DNA from: Actinomycetaceae bacterium
GTDB taxonomy: Bacteria; Actinomycetota; Actinomycetes; Actinomycetales; Actinomycetaceae
Reading direction: 5' to 3'
DNA length: 64,000 bases
NCBI GenBank assembly: GCA_012516575.1
Contig: JAAYWS010000105.1
Span: 16,429-80,428, forward strand
Below are positions 43,419 to 53,419 of this stretch, piece after piece. Both the position numbers and the translations under genes were made by a program. The notes under the pieces were generated by a model, which was not told where the DNA came from, did not search any database, and saw only the letters and a list, made by a program, of their open reading frames with translations. Every line of letters starts with the position of its first letter. Position 1 is the stretch's first letter.

Positions 43419-44094
43419 AGAAAATAAGGTTCCGCGGGCTACGGGTTCGCTGGGCGCGATTGTTGCCGATGATTTCAATGTAATGAAAGCGGTAGGAGGC
43501 GGACGCGGGATTACTGAATCCGTTCTTCCCACTGTTCTATTCTTAATCATTTTCGCTCTGCGAGCCGATCTAATGATGGCCATTGGGGTGGCAGTAGCCG
43601 CTGCCCTCATATTAATTGTGGCCCGCGCGGTCCAACGCATTGATGTCACTCCAGCATTGGGTGGGCTTTTTGCGGTTGGTCTATCAGCTTTTATGGCGTG
43701 GCGTACTGGTCAGGCCAGTGATTTTTTCGTCTGGGGATTGCTTGTCAATCTTGCGTATCTTGCAGGCATTCTGATTTCGCTGCTTATTCGCTGGCCGATT
43801 ATCGGCGTCTTTATTGGGTTTTTACGAGGTGATGCCACAAGTTGGCGTAAAGATCCGGAACAAAAGCTTACTGCCTCACGCTACACGTTGATCACATGGC
43901 TATGGGCAGGCATGTTTGCGGCCCGGGCTGCAGTCCAATTACCGCTCTATTTTGCCGATGCGACCGGTGCTCTCGGCATTGCCAAGCTTGCGATGGGCAT
44001 TCCGCTGTTTGCACTTATCGTCTGGTTTTCTTGGCTGTTAGTAAGGGGCCTTCCTGAGGTACAGCCGGTTGTTGCTGAAAACGCCGATGATTAG
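43411..44094 (+). CDS. DUF3159 integral membrane protein
   Basis: 227 aa from the ATG at 43411 (MTEENKVPRATG), preceded by AAGGGTG. Six or so membrane helices; GGGRGITESVLPTVLFLIIF near the start, FLRGDATSWRKDPEQ between helices, RYTLITWLWAGMFAARAAVQLPL late. A conserved actinobacterial family of unknown function, encoded next to the Ceo/TrkA proteins. Last gene of the DUF3710-OB-DUF3159 operon; its 3' end overlaps the convergent trkA gene by 4 nt. Confidence 0.85.
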   Translation: MTEENKVPRATGSLGAIVADDFNVMKAVGGGRGITESVLPTVLFLIIFALRADLMMAIGVAVAAALILIVARAVQRIDVTPALGGLFAVGLSAFMAWRTGQASDFFVWGLLVNLAYLAGILISLLIRWPIIGVFIGFLRGDATSWRKDPEQKLTASRYTLITWLWAGMFAARAAVQLPLYFADATGALGIAKLAMGIPLFALIVWFSWLLVRGLPEVQPVVAENADD

Positions 44095-44780
44095 TTGGAT
44101 AAATGGCCAACACCTGGCGGCGAAATCAACATATTTGCACGGCCTAAATGGACTTCAGAACCAGCTTGCGCAATAACAAGCAGATAATCTTTTTCGTCAA
44201 TAACTAGATCTGGAGCCGCAACAAGCGCAATATTGTCGCGAATAACCGCGCTAATAGTGATATCAGGGGGCAAAATAATATCTCCGACAACCTGCCCAAC
44301 TACGCGCGCACCTTTAGCAACTCGACCTTGGTATAAAACCGCACCGTCGTCGGTCAACGTCATTTTCCGGACAAAAGATCCGCTCGCTACGGCGTCCTCG
44401 ATCAAATTCGACATAATATTCGGCGTCGACACGGGCACGTCCACACCCCATGTCTCATTAAACAGCCATTCATTAGCTGGATTGTTAATCCGCGAAATAA
44501 CCCGAGGCACTCCGTATTCGGTTTTGGCCAATAAGGAGACTACGAGGTTTGCTTTATCATCACCGGTCGCGGTGACAACGACGTCGACATTATCCATTTG
44601 TGCTTGCTCGAGAGTGGATATTTCGCACGCGTCACCGAGGATCCAATCGGCGTCAGGCACTGCCGCGACTCGCATAGCAGACGGCGAACGATCAATTATT
44701 ACTACCTCGTGGGCGCGTTTTACCATGTCCCGGGCAATTGAACGGCCAACTGAGCCCGCTCCGGCAATAACAACTTTCAT
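44091..44780 (-). CDS. TrkA-type potassium channel/transporter regulatory protein (CeoC-like)
   Basis: 229 aa. N-terminal NAD(H)-binding RCK_N domain with MKVVIAGAGSVGRSIARDM and an Asp ending strand 2 (VVIIDRSPSA), and C-terminal RCK_C domain (about 140-225, LTDDGAVLYQGRVAKGARVVGQ). GGAGGAA precedes the ATG, which overlaps the upstream trkA gene by 4 bases. It matches ceoC of M. tuberculosis by position. It gates potassium uptake in response to nucleotides, with the APC permease next door the likely partner. Confidence 0.88.
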   Translation of the reverse strand: MKVVIAGAGSVGRSIARDMVKRAHEVVIIDRSPSAMRVAAVPDADWILGDACEISTLEQAQMDNVDVVVTATGDDKANLVVSLLAKTEYGVPRVISRINNPANEWLFNETWGVDVPVSTPNIMSNLIEDAVASGSFVRKMTLTDDGAVLYQGRVAKGARVVGQVVGDIILPPDITISAVIRDNIALVAAPDLVIDEKDYLLVIAQAGSEVHLGRANMLISPPGVGHLSN

Positions 44781-45445
44781 CGCTGTTCCTCCGCCACTGG
44801 ATGGTTCAAAATGCGTTGCACGGCAAGTATCCGGCTATTTTTCACTAGGAAAGCGAGTTTGTCACCGTCTTGTAGCACGGTAGTGGGCGTGGGGAAAATG
44901 GCCTCATCTTCACGGGAAATATAGGCAATCCGCGCCCTAGTAATCCGTTCAATATCGAAACATTCCATCCCAAACCACGAGTCATCAAGATCGGCCCAAA
45001 TAAGCGAGACTTCATGCGTGGAATCAGCAAAAGCGGTATGTGGGCCAAGAGCAATAAGCGAATGCATCATCCGGTCCGCGGTCCACGCCGCGGGTGCAAC
45101 CGTATCAATTCCCAGTCGATTAAAAATTCGTGCCCGCGAAGAATCATAAATACGCGCCACGACGTTATCAATGCCGAAAGTATCACGAACTACCCGAGCG
45201 GCAATAATATTTGAATTATCTCCGGACGACGCCGCTGCGAAACCGGAAGCATCTTCGATCCCAGCTTGACGGAGTGCCTCGCGGTCAAAGCCCACCCCAG
45301 TGACCTGCTGGCCCTCGAAATCGACCGGAAGCCGCCGAAAAGCATCCGGATCCTGATCAATAATGGCCACCGAATGGCCACGTTGTTCTAACCGTACGGC
45401 CAATGTCGCTCCGACTCGGCCACAACCCATAATGACGAAATGCAC
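44777..45445 (-). CDS. TrkA-type potassium uptake regulatory protein (CeoB-like)
   Basis: 222 aa. RCK_N Rossmann fold: FVIMGCGRVGATLAVRLEQRGHSVAIIDQD; RCK_C after about 135 with TRARIAYISREDEAIFPTPTTVLQDGDKLAFLV. Together with the next gene it gives the paired RCK proteins CeoB-CeoC. The GTG at 45445 is 46 nt from the divergent permease start, so both share a compact promoter region. Confidence 0.88.
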   Translation of the reverse strand: MHFVIMGCGRVGATLAVRLEQRGHSVAIIDQDPDAFRRLPVDFEGQQVTGVGFDREALRQAGIEDASGFAAASSGDNSNIIAARVVRDTFGIDNVVARIYDSSRARIFNRLGIDTVAPAAWTADRMMHSLIALGPHTAFADSTHEVSLIWADLDDSWFGMECFDIERITRARIAYISREDEAIFPTPTTVLQDGDKLAFLVKNSRILAVQRILNHPVAEEQR

Positions 45446-45490
45446 GTAAAGAACGCTACCTTATTCGCCGAAGAAGCGTAACCTAAATGA

Positions 45491-47353
45491 ATGATGGGTC
45501 AAACTGAATCCACCACGTCGATGACGATTGCGCGCACCGCCTCGCTTACTTTAGTAGCCTTGGCGGCTTTGACCGCGCCTCAAGTGGTACTTCGGTCGGT
45601 TTCCAGCATGCCAGGGGCAGAACTGTGGATAGCAACCGGAATGGGGTTATTGTTCTTCGTTATTATGATGGGCCTGCTGTGGGTGATAAACCGGGCCACG
45701 CCACGTCGGTCAATGCAGCAAAACGCCTTTCGTCATATTGGCTCGTGGGCAGGCCTGATCGTGGCGGCCGCGCAGATTTTGGCTTATGCGCTCCTGATTA
45801 TGTTAGGCGTGGCGGTGGTGACGACGGCGTTAACTGCCATTACCCACAATGACAAGTGGACCGTATGGATGCCATCGGTGATAGTGCTATTGCTGGCCAT
45901 CCCTATCATGTCCGATAAATTGCGCACCTCAATGCGGGTGGCAGGGGTGTTGGCATTTGCTGGAACTCTTGTTTTGTTAGCGCTTCTGATATATGGGCTT
46001 GTTCAGGAGGCTCTAGGCAATATTGATTTTCAAGCAATACGTGCCGCACGCTTAGAGAGCCTGCAATCACAGATACATTTAGATGGCGTTAACCCGTATG
46101 TTGATGCCGCTTTGGGAGCGCTTTTTCCTTCCGCAATTTTGCTGTTAACTTCCGAACGTATTTTGGTTGATCCGAAGGACCGCAGGGTACCCACTCGTAA
46201 ACTTGCCAGAATATTCGTCCCACTTTTTATTATTATCCTGCTCACCACATACTTTATCGACGTACTTATGCTGCCCGGGCGACGCACAGGAATTCCGGCT
46301 ATGTCGATTGGTGCAGCGTTCTTTGGGGATACTGGGCAGGCTGTTTTAGCGATCGTTTTTAGCATTGTGGGCATTGTGGCCGCATATACCGCTTACCGGC
46401 AATTGCCGCGTTTCTTGCGTGAACTGGCATTGGACGGATTGTTGCCGCGTCACCTTGCAGCACGCGATGCGAATCGTCCGCGGCGGCTGGTTGTTATTAC
46501 CATCGGTTTTTTAGCCGCGGTGGCAACTTGGGTGCTGGATTCTATGCAAGCGGTGGCTATGGCATTTATTTTTGTGTGCTTCCTGATTGCTTTTGTCTCG
46601 GCGCTGGCTTTCGTTTTCCGCGGCCGATCTATTCTTGATGATTCCACCGAAGCGCATGCACGCCGGCAGGCACGTATCGAAATCCTAGTTTTTATCGGTT
46701 TTGCGCTGATCTCAGTGACGGTGGTTGTCTTGCTAGCATGGGTGCAACCTTATGCAGTATTGACTGCCTCGCTGTGTCTGGTAGTTCCGACGGTCTTTTT
46801 GTGGACTTACCGGCGTGGTCAAGGTCGAGTGCATGAAGTGCTTTCGGCGTCGGCTGATCCGCATGACCGGCGGATCCCTACGCGGATTCACGGTCTGGTA
46901 TTAATTGAACGTTGTGATCAGCCAGCAATAAAGGCAGTGAGTTGGGCGCGAGCAGCTCGGCTATCAAGTTTGCGGGCGGTGGTTATTGATGTGCTTCCTG
47001 CACAGACTCGCCGGGTGCGCGAGGATTGGGAACAAAGCCGTATACCGGTGTCATTAACCGTCTTAGGTACGCCGCGAGGCGCTTTCCGCGGGCCGTTGAT
47101 CGAGTATGTTCGGTCGTTACGGGCGGTGCATCCCCACGATATTATTCAGGTTTTTATTCCGCGGGTGATGTCCACCGGTTCGTGGGAGCGCTTCTATGTC
47201 TCGCACACGACGCCGAAAATTGTTTCCGAGTTGCGTCTAGAACCCGGTGTTATGGTCACGGAGGTGCCGTATCGACTTGATGGTGTGGGGCGTTCAATGA
47301 ACGATGATCATGAGGAAAGAATTGCGGATCTAACTCGGGACAGTCATGGATGA
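45491..47353 (+). CDS. APC-family permease, KimA-like potassium importer candidate
   Basis: 620 aa: about 12 membrane helices (to about 440) and a cytoplasmic C-terminal part (about 465-610) that looks like a universal-stress/ligand domain, IHGLVLIERCDQPAIKAVSWARAARLSSLRAVVID. This plan matches KimA-type K+ importers, and the gene is divergent from two TrkA proteins as in mycobacteria. Substrate K+ is inferred from architecture and position; amino acid transport is the alternative. ATG at 45491 has TAACCT 6 nt upstream and no SD, so may be leaderless. It overlaps the RNA methyltransferase gene by 8 nt. Confidence 0.75.
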   Translation: MMGQTESTTSMTIARTASLTLVALAALTAPQVVLRSVSSMPGAELWIATGMGLLFFVIMMGLLWVINRATPRRSMQQNAFRHIGSWAGLIVAAAQILAYALLIMLGVAVVTTALTAITHNDKWTVWMPSVIVLLLAIPIMSDKLRTSMRVAGVLAFAGTLVLLALLIYGLVQEALGNIDFQAIRAARLESLQSQIHLDGVNPYVDAALGALFPSAILLLTSERILVDPKDRRVPTRKLARIFVPLFIIILLTTYFIDVLMLPGRRTGIPAMSIGAAFFGDTGQAVLAIVFSIVGIVAAYTAYRQLPRFLRELALDGLLPRHLAARDANRPRRLVVITIGFLAAVATWVLDSMQAVAMAFIFVCFLIAFVSALAFVFRGRSILDDSTEAHARRQARIEILVFIGFALISVTVVVLLAWVQPYAVLTASLCLVVPTVFLWTYRRGQGRVHEVLSASADPHDRRIPTRIHGLVLIERCDQPAIKAVSWARAARLSSLRAVVIDVLPAQTRRVREDWEQSRIPVSLTVLGTPRGAFRGPLIEYVRSLRAVHPHDIIQVFIPRVMSTGSWERFYVSHTTPKIVSELRLEPGVMVTEVPYRLDGVGRSMNDDHEERIADLTRDSHG

Positions 47354-48554
47354 GATACACGTAGAAACCACCGATTTTGCACACGGTGGGATGGCAGTCG
47401 GACGTTACGACGGGCGCGTAGTATTTATTCGTGGAGCCCTGCCCGGGGAACTGGTAACTGTCAGGATTACTCAAGAGCGTTCCAACCTGTTGCGCGCAGT
47501 GACGACGCAAGTATTGCGCGCAAACGAACACCGAGTAGACGTCGAATGGGAGGCCGGCCAAGCCGGGGTAACCGGTGCTGCCGATCTGTCACATGCCGCA
47601 CTTGAGTATCAACGTGAACTGAAAACTCACGTGCTGCATTCGACTTTCCGCCGGATTGGCACGGAATCGTTGATGAACCATATCGAGGAAGCAGGCATTG
47701 GCCTACGAGTGCACGCAGTAGGCCGGGGCAATGGCTGGCATACGCGAACGCGGGCCGATTTGGTAAAAACTGATACCGGTTTTGGAATGTACCGGGAACG
47801 TACCCACGAAATAGTTGAGCTGGATCGTTTTCCGCTGGGAGTACCTGAGATTAACGAACTGGTATTTGAAAAGGACTGGAATTCGACTTTTGCTGCAGGT
47901 GAGCGTGTGCGCGTAGTGGCTCCATCACGGGGTGCTACCTTGGCTGTGAGTAACGGGAAAGCTTTTCAGGCACCTAGCAAGCCGGTGCCGAACCGCGTAC
48001 TCGAAACGGTGTCTTACGGCGGGCGTACGTATACCTATCAGGTAACAGCGGATGGCTTTTGGCAAGTGCATTATCGGGCACCACGCGAATTAGTCACGCT
48101 CGTTATGGATGGCGCACAGGTTCAACCCGGGGAGCGCGTGGTAGAGCTGTTTTCCGGGGCCGGGTTGTTTTCGCTCCCGTTGGCACAGGCGGTAGGTCAG
48201 CGTGGGGCGTTACTGACTGTGGAAGGGTCGACGACGGCGGTGCGGGATGCGCGTCGTCAGTTACGTGACTACCCGTGGGCGCGGGCACGCAGTGGGAGAA
48301 TTAATTCCCGAAATATTGACCTTGATGCCGACGTGTTTGTTGCTGACCCGCCGCGTAAAGGATTGGGCGTGGAATTAGCTAGGGCGATTGGGGGTTCACG
48401 AGCTCGGCGGATTGTGCTCGTGTCATGCGACCCTGCTGCTGCCGCTCGTGATCTGGCAACCTTGGTTGGCACTGGGCGGCAGCTAGTTTCGGTGCAAGGA
48501 CGCGATATTTTTGAGCACACGCACCATATGGAAATTGTGAGCGTACTGGTCTGA
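47346..48554 (+). CDS. Class I SAM-dependent RNA m5U methyltransferase (TrmA/RlmD family)
   Basis: 402 aa. N-terminal TRAM domain (about 1-58, TTDFAHGGMAVGRYDGRVVFI), then a SAM fold with VVELFSGAGLFSLPLAQAVG, ADPPRKGLGVELARAI and VLVSCDPAAAARDLATL carrying the catalytic Cys, ending FEHTHHMEIVSVL. It methylates uracil C5 in rRNA or tRNA. The Fe-S cluster cysteines of RlmD are not seen in the middle region. Overlaps the permease by 8 bases and is likely cotranscribed. Confidence 0.88.
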   Translation: MDEIHVETTDFAHGGMAVGRYDGRVVFIRGALPGELVTVRITQERSNLLRAVTTQVLRANEHRVDVEWEAGQAGVTGAADLSHAALEYQRELKTHVLHSTFRRIGTESLMNHIEEAGIGLRVHAVGRGNGWHTRTRADLVKTDTGFGMYRERTHEIVELDRFPLGVPEINELVFEKDWNSTFAAGERVRVVAPSRGATLAVSNGKAFQAPSKPVPNRVLETVSYGGRTYTYQVTADGFWQVHYRAPRELVTLVMDGAQVQPGERVVELFSGAGLFSLPLAQAVGQRGALLTVEGSTTAVRDARRQLRDYPWARARSGRINSRNIDLDADVFVADPPRKGLGVELARAIGGSRARRIVLVSCDPAAAARDLATLVGTGRQLVSVQGRDIFEHTHHMEIVSVLV

Positions 48555-48738
48555 ACTGGCCTGAAAGGCTGAGCGATCTTGTATTACGCAAGACATTCAT
48601 GCGTTAAATGCGTTTTAGTGCTTTCGGGAGTTAGTTTTCTTTCGTCGATAGCTAAAGTGGCTATTAGAGTGCGAGATGACGCACCACGACGAGCTAAATC
48701 CTGTTATCTTGATGTTGAGATAATTCAGAAGGAGTGCC

Positions 48739-51423
48739 ATGAGTATCGATACCTTTAAGGCCAAGTCCACCCTTGAGGTCGCGGGGCAGAGCTATGAGAT
48801 TTACCGTCTCGACGCTGTTCCCGGTCTCGATAAGCTACCTTTTTCCCTTAAGGTGCTAGCAGAAAACCTGCTTCGTACTGAAGACGGCGCAAACGTTACC
48901 GCCGCACAAATCGAAGCCCTTGCAAACTGGGATGCAGATGCAGAGCCGAGTGAAGAAATCCAGTTCACTCCGGCACGGGTTATTATGCAGGACTTCACCG
49001 GAGTTCCCTGCGTAGTTGATTTGGCAACCATGCGTGAAGCCGTGACGGATCTGGGCGGAAACCCAGAGCAGATCAACCCACTCAACCCGGCAGAAATGGT
49101 TATCGACCATTCGGTACAGATTGACTACTTCGGTATCCAGGGCGCGCTAGAACGCAATATTGAACGTGAATACGAACGTAATGGCGAGCGTTACCAGTTC
49201 CTGCGCTGGGGTCAGAATGCGTTTGAGAACTTTAAGGTAGTTCCACCAGGTACCGGTATTGTGCATCAAGTCAATATCGAATACCTTGCCCGAGTCACTA
49301 TGGCTCAAGAAAACGGTGGAGTGCTACAGGCATACCCCGATACCTGTGTTGGTACCGACTCACATACCACCATGGTGAACGGTCTTGGCGTATTGGGTTG
49401 GGGTGTTGGCGGTATTGAAGCTGAAGCTGCGATGCTCGGCCAGCCAGTATCGATGCTCATCCCGCGTGTTGTCGGCTTTAAGCTCACCGGTGAGATCCCG
49501 GCTGGCTCAACCGCTACGGACGTTGTTTTGACGATTACACAAAAGCTGCGTGAGCACGGCGTCGTCGGAAAATTCGTAGAGTTTTATGGCGATGGCGTTA
49601 GCGCGGTACCGTTGGCTAACCGCGCCACGATTGGAAATATGTCGCCAGAGTTCGGTTCGACTGCGGCAATGTTCCCGATCGACGATGTCACTCTTGACTA
49701 CATGCGTTTGACCGGACGTTCCGAAGAACAAGTGGCTCTGGTAGAGGCCTACTCTAAGGAGCAAGGCCTATGGCACGATCCTTCTAAGGAAGTTCAGTAC
49801 TCCGAATATCTCGAACTGGATCTGTCCACGGTTGTCCCATCGATTGCCGGTCCGAAGCGTCCGCAAGATCGCATTGAGCTGTCCAATGCCAAGCAGTCCT
49901 TCCGCGAGGTACTGCCAACCTATGCCGGTAAGCCAGAAGAATGCGGCCGTGCCCACAACCGCACCCCGCTCACAATGGCTAACGGCGTCGAGACCGAAAT
50001 CGATCACGGTGCGGTAGTAATCGCCTCGATTACCTCGTGTACTAATACCTCCAACCCGTCGGTGATGATGGCGGCGGCCCTACTAGCACGTAATGCTAAT
50101 AAGAAGGGTCTGAAGGTAAAGCCATGGGTTAAGACGTCAATGGCACCGGGTTCCCAAGTAGTGACCGATTACTACGAGAAGGCAGGCCTGTGGCCAGACC
50201 TTGAAGCTCTCGGTTTCCACCTCGTCGGCTATGGTTGTGCCACCTGTATTGGCAATTCCGGCCCACTTCCCGAGGAAGTATCGGCAGCTGTTAACAAGAG
50301 CGATCTTGCTGTTGTTTCTGTGCTTTCCGGTAACCGCAATTTTGAAGGCCGAATTAACCCGGATGTGAAGATGAACTATCTTGCTTCGCCTCCGCTGGTT
50401 ATTGCTTATGCGCTGGCCGGAACGATGGACTTCGACTTCGACAATGAACCGCTGGGTCAAGACCAAAACGGTAAGGATGTTTACCTCGCCGATATCTGGC
50501 CGGACGCTGACGAAGTCCAGTCCACGATTGACGAATCGGTTAACCGGGAGATGTTCGAAACGTCCTATGCTGACGTGTTCGCCGGTGACGAGCGTTGGCG
50601 TGGTCTGGATACCCCAGATGGTTCGACCTTCGAATGGGCCGATGAGTCCACGTACGTGCGTAAGCCTCCGTACTTTGATGGTATGACCATGGAACTCACC
50701 CCGGTTGCTGATATTTCTGGTGCACGGGTGCTTGCCAAGTTGGGCGATTCGGTAACTACCGATCATATTTCGCCCGCGGGTGCTATTAAGCCGGATTCTC
50801 CAGCAGGGCAGTATCTAGCTGCTAACGGTGTGGCTCGGCGTGATTTCAACTCTTACGGTTCGCGCCGCGGAAACCACGAAGTGATGATTCGTGGAACCTT
50901 TGCCAATATTCGTCTGCGTAACCAACTATTGGATGGCGTTGAAGGCGGATACACGAAGAACCTTCTGACTGGTGAGCAGCAGGCGATTTACGACGCCGCA
51001 CAGGCTTACGCTGCGGCTGGCGTGCCGTTGGTCGTGCTCGGTGGTAAGGAATACGGTTCAGGATCATCGCGTGACTGGGCAGCCAAGGGAACTGCGCTGC
51101 TGGGAGTAAAAGCTGTGATTACCGAGTCCTTCGAGCGGATTCACCGGTCTAACTTGATCGGTATGGGTGTGCTCCCATTGCAATTCCCAGAGGGGCAGAA
51201 TGCCGATTCGCTGGGACTTGACGGCACTGAAACCTTCGATATCAGCGGTATCGCTGAGCTTAATGCAGGTGTAACTCCGAAGACGGTTGCGGTGAAGGCG
51301 ACTAAGTCTGACGGTTCGACTATCGAATTTGATGCCACGGTACGGATCGACACCCCAGGTGAAGCTGATTACTTCCGCCACGGTGGAATTTTGCAGTACG
51401 TCCTGCGGCAGCTTGCAGCTTAA
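48739..51423 (+). CDS. acnA: Aconitate hydratase A
   Basis: Interconverts citrate and isocitrate with a [4Fe-4S] cluster. 894 aa, normal for AcnA/IRP type. [26 protein letters not shown] near 205-230, [21 protein letters not shown] with a first cluster Cys, [14 protein letters not shown] with the CxxC cluster pair, and the swivelling domain with [19 protein letters not shown] and [18 protein letters not shown] precedes the ATG. Monocistronic, with a terminator at 51442. Iron-binding regulatory role is possible but not shown. Confidence 0.97.
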   Translation: MSIDTFKAKSTLEVAGQSYEIYRLDAVPGLDKLPFSLKVLAENLLRTEDGANVTAAQIEALANWDADAEPSEEIQFTPARVIMQDFTGVPCVVDLATMREAVTDLGGNPEQINPLNPAEMVIDHSVQIDYFGIQGALERNIEREYERNGERYQFLRWGQNAFENFKVVPPGTGIVHQVNIEYLARVTMAQENGGVLQAYPDTCVGTDSHTTMVNGLGVLGWGVGGIEAEAAMLGQPVSMLIPRVVGFKLTGEIPAGSTATDVVLTITQKLREHGVVGKFVEFYGDGVSAVPLANRATIGNMSPEFGSTAAMFPIDDVTLDYMRLTGRSEEQVALVEAYSKEQGLWHDPSKEVQYSEYLELDLSTVVPSIAGPKRPQDRIELSNAKQSFREVLPTYAGKPEECGRAHNRTPLTMANGVETEIDHGAVVIASITSCTNTSNPSVMMAAALLARNANKKGLKVKPWVKTSMAPGSQVVTDYYEKAGLWPDLEALGFHLVGYGCATCIGNSGPLPEEVSAAVNKSDLAVVSVLSGNRNFEGRINPDVKMNYLASPPLVIAYALAGTMDFDFDNEPLGQDQNGKDVYLADIWPDADEVQSTIDESVNREMFETSYADVFAGDERWRGLDTPDGSTFEWADESTYVRKPPYFDGMTMELTPVADISGARVLAKLGDSVTTDHISPAGAIKPDSPAGQYLAANGVARRDFNSYGSRRGNHEVMIRGTFANIRLRNQLLDGVEGGYTKNLLTGEQQAIYDAAQAYAAAGVPLVVLGGKEYGSGSSRDWAAKGTALLGVKAVITESFERIHRSNLIGMGVLPLQFPEGQNADSLGLDGTETFDISGIAELNAGVTPKTVAVKATKSDGSTIEFDATVRIDTPGEADYFRHGGILQYVLRQLAA

Positions 51424-51441
51424 CCTCAGCGAATAGTACAT

Positions 51442-51471
51442 AGTGTGGGCGCCGGCTTCGGCGCCCACACT
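51442..51471 (+). terminator. Hairpin after acnA
   Basis: AGTGTGGGCGCCG (51442-51454), GCTT loop, CGGCGCCCACACT (51459-51471). No U-run, but the 13-bp stem is very stable. Confidence 0.75.
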
Positions 51472-51541
51472 GCGTTCATCATCGCTCGGAGGCGCTAGCA
51501 CTGGTAATCTGAAAAGGTTAGTAGTTTCAGAAGGGGAGTAT

Positions 51542-53416
51542 ATGACGACGCTTGATAATATCTCTGGGCCGGCTGATTTGCGCGGCTTAACCGGTGACGA
51601 ATTAAAGTCGCTGAGCGCAGAGATCCGTCAATTCCTCGTCGAGACTGTTTCGCGTACGGGTGGGCATCTTGGGCCAAATCTGGGAGTTGTTGAACTTACC
51701 ATCGCGCTCCACCGGTCTTTTGATTCTCCCAATGATGTACTCATTTTTGACACCGGACACCAAGCATACGTCCACAAAATTCTTACCGGTCGGCATAATT
51801 TCACACAGTTACGTCAAGAAGACGGGCTTTCCGGCTATCCGTCCCGAGACGAATCAGAGCATGATGTCGTAGAAAATTCACATGCTTCCACCGCGTTGTC
51901 GTGGGCAGACGGGGTAGCCCGGACCATTCAGCTGTCGGGCAAACCAAATCACGTCGTAGCTGTTGTTGGTGACGGTGCAATGACCGGTGGCATGGTCTGG
52001 GAAGCGCTTAATAATATTGCCCAAGATCCGGACCGTCCTATTGTTATTGTGCTTAACGATAATGGCCGCTCCTATGCTCCCACAGTGGGCGGAATTGTCC
52101 GGCGTTTCGATGCGGTACGCAAAATGGATTCCATGCGCGTAGATCGGCGTTACGAACAGTTCTTAGCCTGGGGTAAAGACATGCTCACCAGCTCGGGAAT
52201 ACCTGGGCAAATGGCTTACGATGCGCTTCACGGATTCAAACGTGGTGTTAAAGAAATCTTCGTGGATGCTGGCATCTTCGACTATTTGGGAATGAAATAT
52301 ATCGGCCCAGTCGATGGCCACGATATCGTCCAAATGGAAGAAGCTTTCAAAATGGCCCGGGAATACGGTGGCCCGGTAGTGGTGCACTGTATCACCGAAA
52401 AGGGGCGCGGCTATAAACCAGCAGAAGACAATAAAGACGATCATTTCCATGCGGTAGGAAAAATCCATCCGGAAACGGGTCTGCCTATAGAACCGGCAAA
52501 ATTTGGCTGGACCTCGGTTTTTGCGGAAGAAATCGTCAAGCTTGCTGATGAGAATCCGAAGATTATAGGGGTTACTGCGGCAATGCTCGAACCGGTGGGA
52601 TTGGGTCCGCTATCGAAGAAGTATCCCAAGCGGGTTATTGACGTCGGTATTGCTGAACAGCATGCACTGACGATGGCTGCAGGTTTAGCACACGGGGGCT
52701 ACCATCCAGTAGTGGCACTTTACGCGACTTTTATGAACCGCGCTTTTGACCAGCTACTGATGGATATTGCTTTGCATCGGGAAGCGGTAACAATTTGTCT
52801 CGATCGAGCAGGGGTTACCGGTGACGATGGGCCTTCGCATAATGGTATGTGGGATTTATCGCTGGCAGCAATGATTCCTGGGCTTCAAGTGGCTGCTCCA
52901 CGTGATGAAATACGGATGCGTGAGCTACTGCGCGAAGCTGTAGCAATTGATGGGCCAACGCTTATGCGCTATTCGAAGGGCTCTTTACCACCACGTCTTG
53001 ATCCGATCCGGCAGATCGGTAGCCTCGATGTGCTCTATGAAAACACTAAGGGTTCCGGCGCGCCGATTGTGCTGTTCGGGGTTGGGCCGATGGCTCATAC
53101 GGTGCTTGCGGCTGCCCGTGAGCTACCCGAGATTAATACGATTGTGGTTGACCCACGCTGGGTGCTCCCAATTTCGGCAGATCTGATAGACCTGTGTGCA
53201 TCGGCGCGCGGGGTAGTTGTGCTCGAAGACGGTTTGGTCGACGGCGGCATTGGCAGTGAACTCGAAATTGCCATGCATCGTCAGGGAGCCTGCGTACCGG
53301 TACAAACCCTAGGAATTCGGCGTGAGTTTATTGCGCATGCCAGCCGGCAAGCTGTGCTGGAACATGAAGAAATGACGACGTTGGACGTTATTGCTGCGAT
53401 TAAGCGGATTGCGTAG
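51542..53416 (+). CDS. dxs: 1-deoxy-D-xylulose-5-phosphate synthase
   Basis: First step of the MEP isoprenoid route: pyruvate plus glyceraldehyde 3-phosphate to DXP. The ATG at 51542 is chosen because AAGGGGAG precedes it and the protein then begins MTTLDNISGPADLRGLTGDEL; an ORF back to 51443 runs through the acnA terminator. 624 aa. FDTGHQAYVHKILTGR carries the catalytic His; VGDGAMTGGMVWEALNNI is the thiamine diphosphate motif (GDG...NN); VGIAEQHALTMAAGLAHGG in the pyrimidine domain contains the catalytic Glu. A weak GC-rich/T-run signal lies at its 3' end. Confidence 0.95.
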   Translation: MTTLDNISGPADLRGLTGDELKSLSAEIRQFLVETVSRTGGHLGPNLGVVELTIALHRSFDSPNDVLIFDTGHQAYVHKILTGRHNFTQLRQEDGLSGYPSRDESEHDVVENSHASTALSWADGVARTIQLSGKPNHVVAVVGDGAMTGGMVWEALNNIAQDPDRPIVIVLNDNGRSYAPTVGGIVRRFDAVRKMDSMRVDRRYEQFLAWGKDMLTSSGIPGQMAYDALHGFKRGVKEIFVDAGIFDYLGMKYIGPVDGHDIVQMEEAFKMAREYGGPVVVHCITEKGRGYKPAEDNKDDHFHAVGKIHPETGLPIEPAKFGWTSVFAEEIVKLADENPKIIGVTAAMLEPVGLGPLSKKYPKRVIDVGIAEQHALTMAAGLAHGGYHPVVALYATFMNRAFDQLLMDIALHREAVTICLDRAGVTGDDGPSHNGMWDLSLAAMIPGLQVAAPRDEIRMRELLREAVAIDGPTLMRYSKGSLPPRLDPIRQIGSLDVLYENTKGSGAPIVLFGVGPMAHTVLAAARELPEINTIVVDPRWVLPISADLIDLCASARGVVVLEDGLVDGGIGSELEIAMHRQGACVPVQTLGIRREFIAHASRQAVLEHEEMTTLDVIAAIKRIA

Positions 53417-53419
53417 GCC

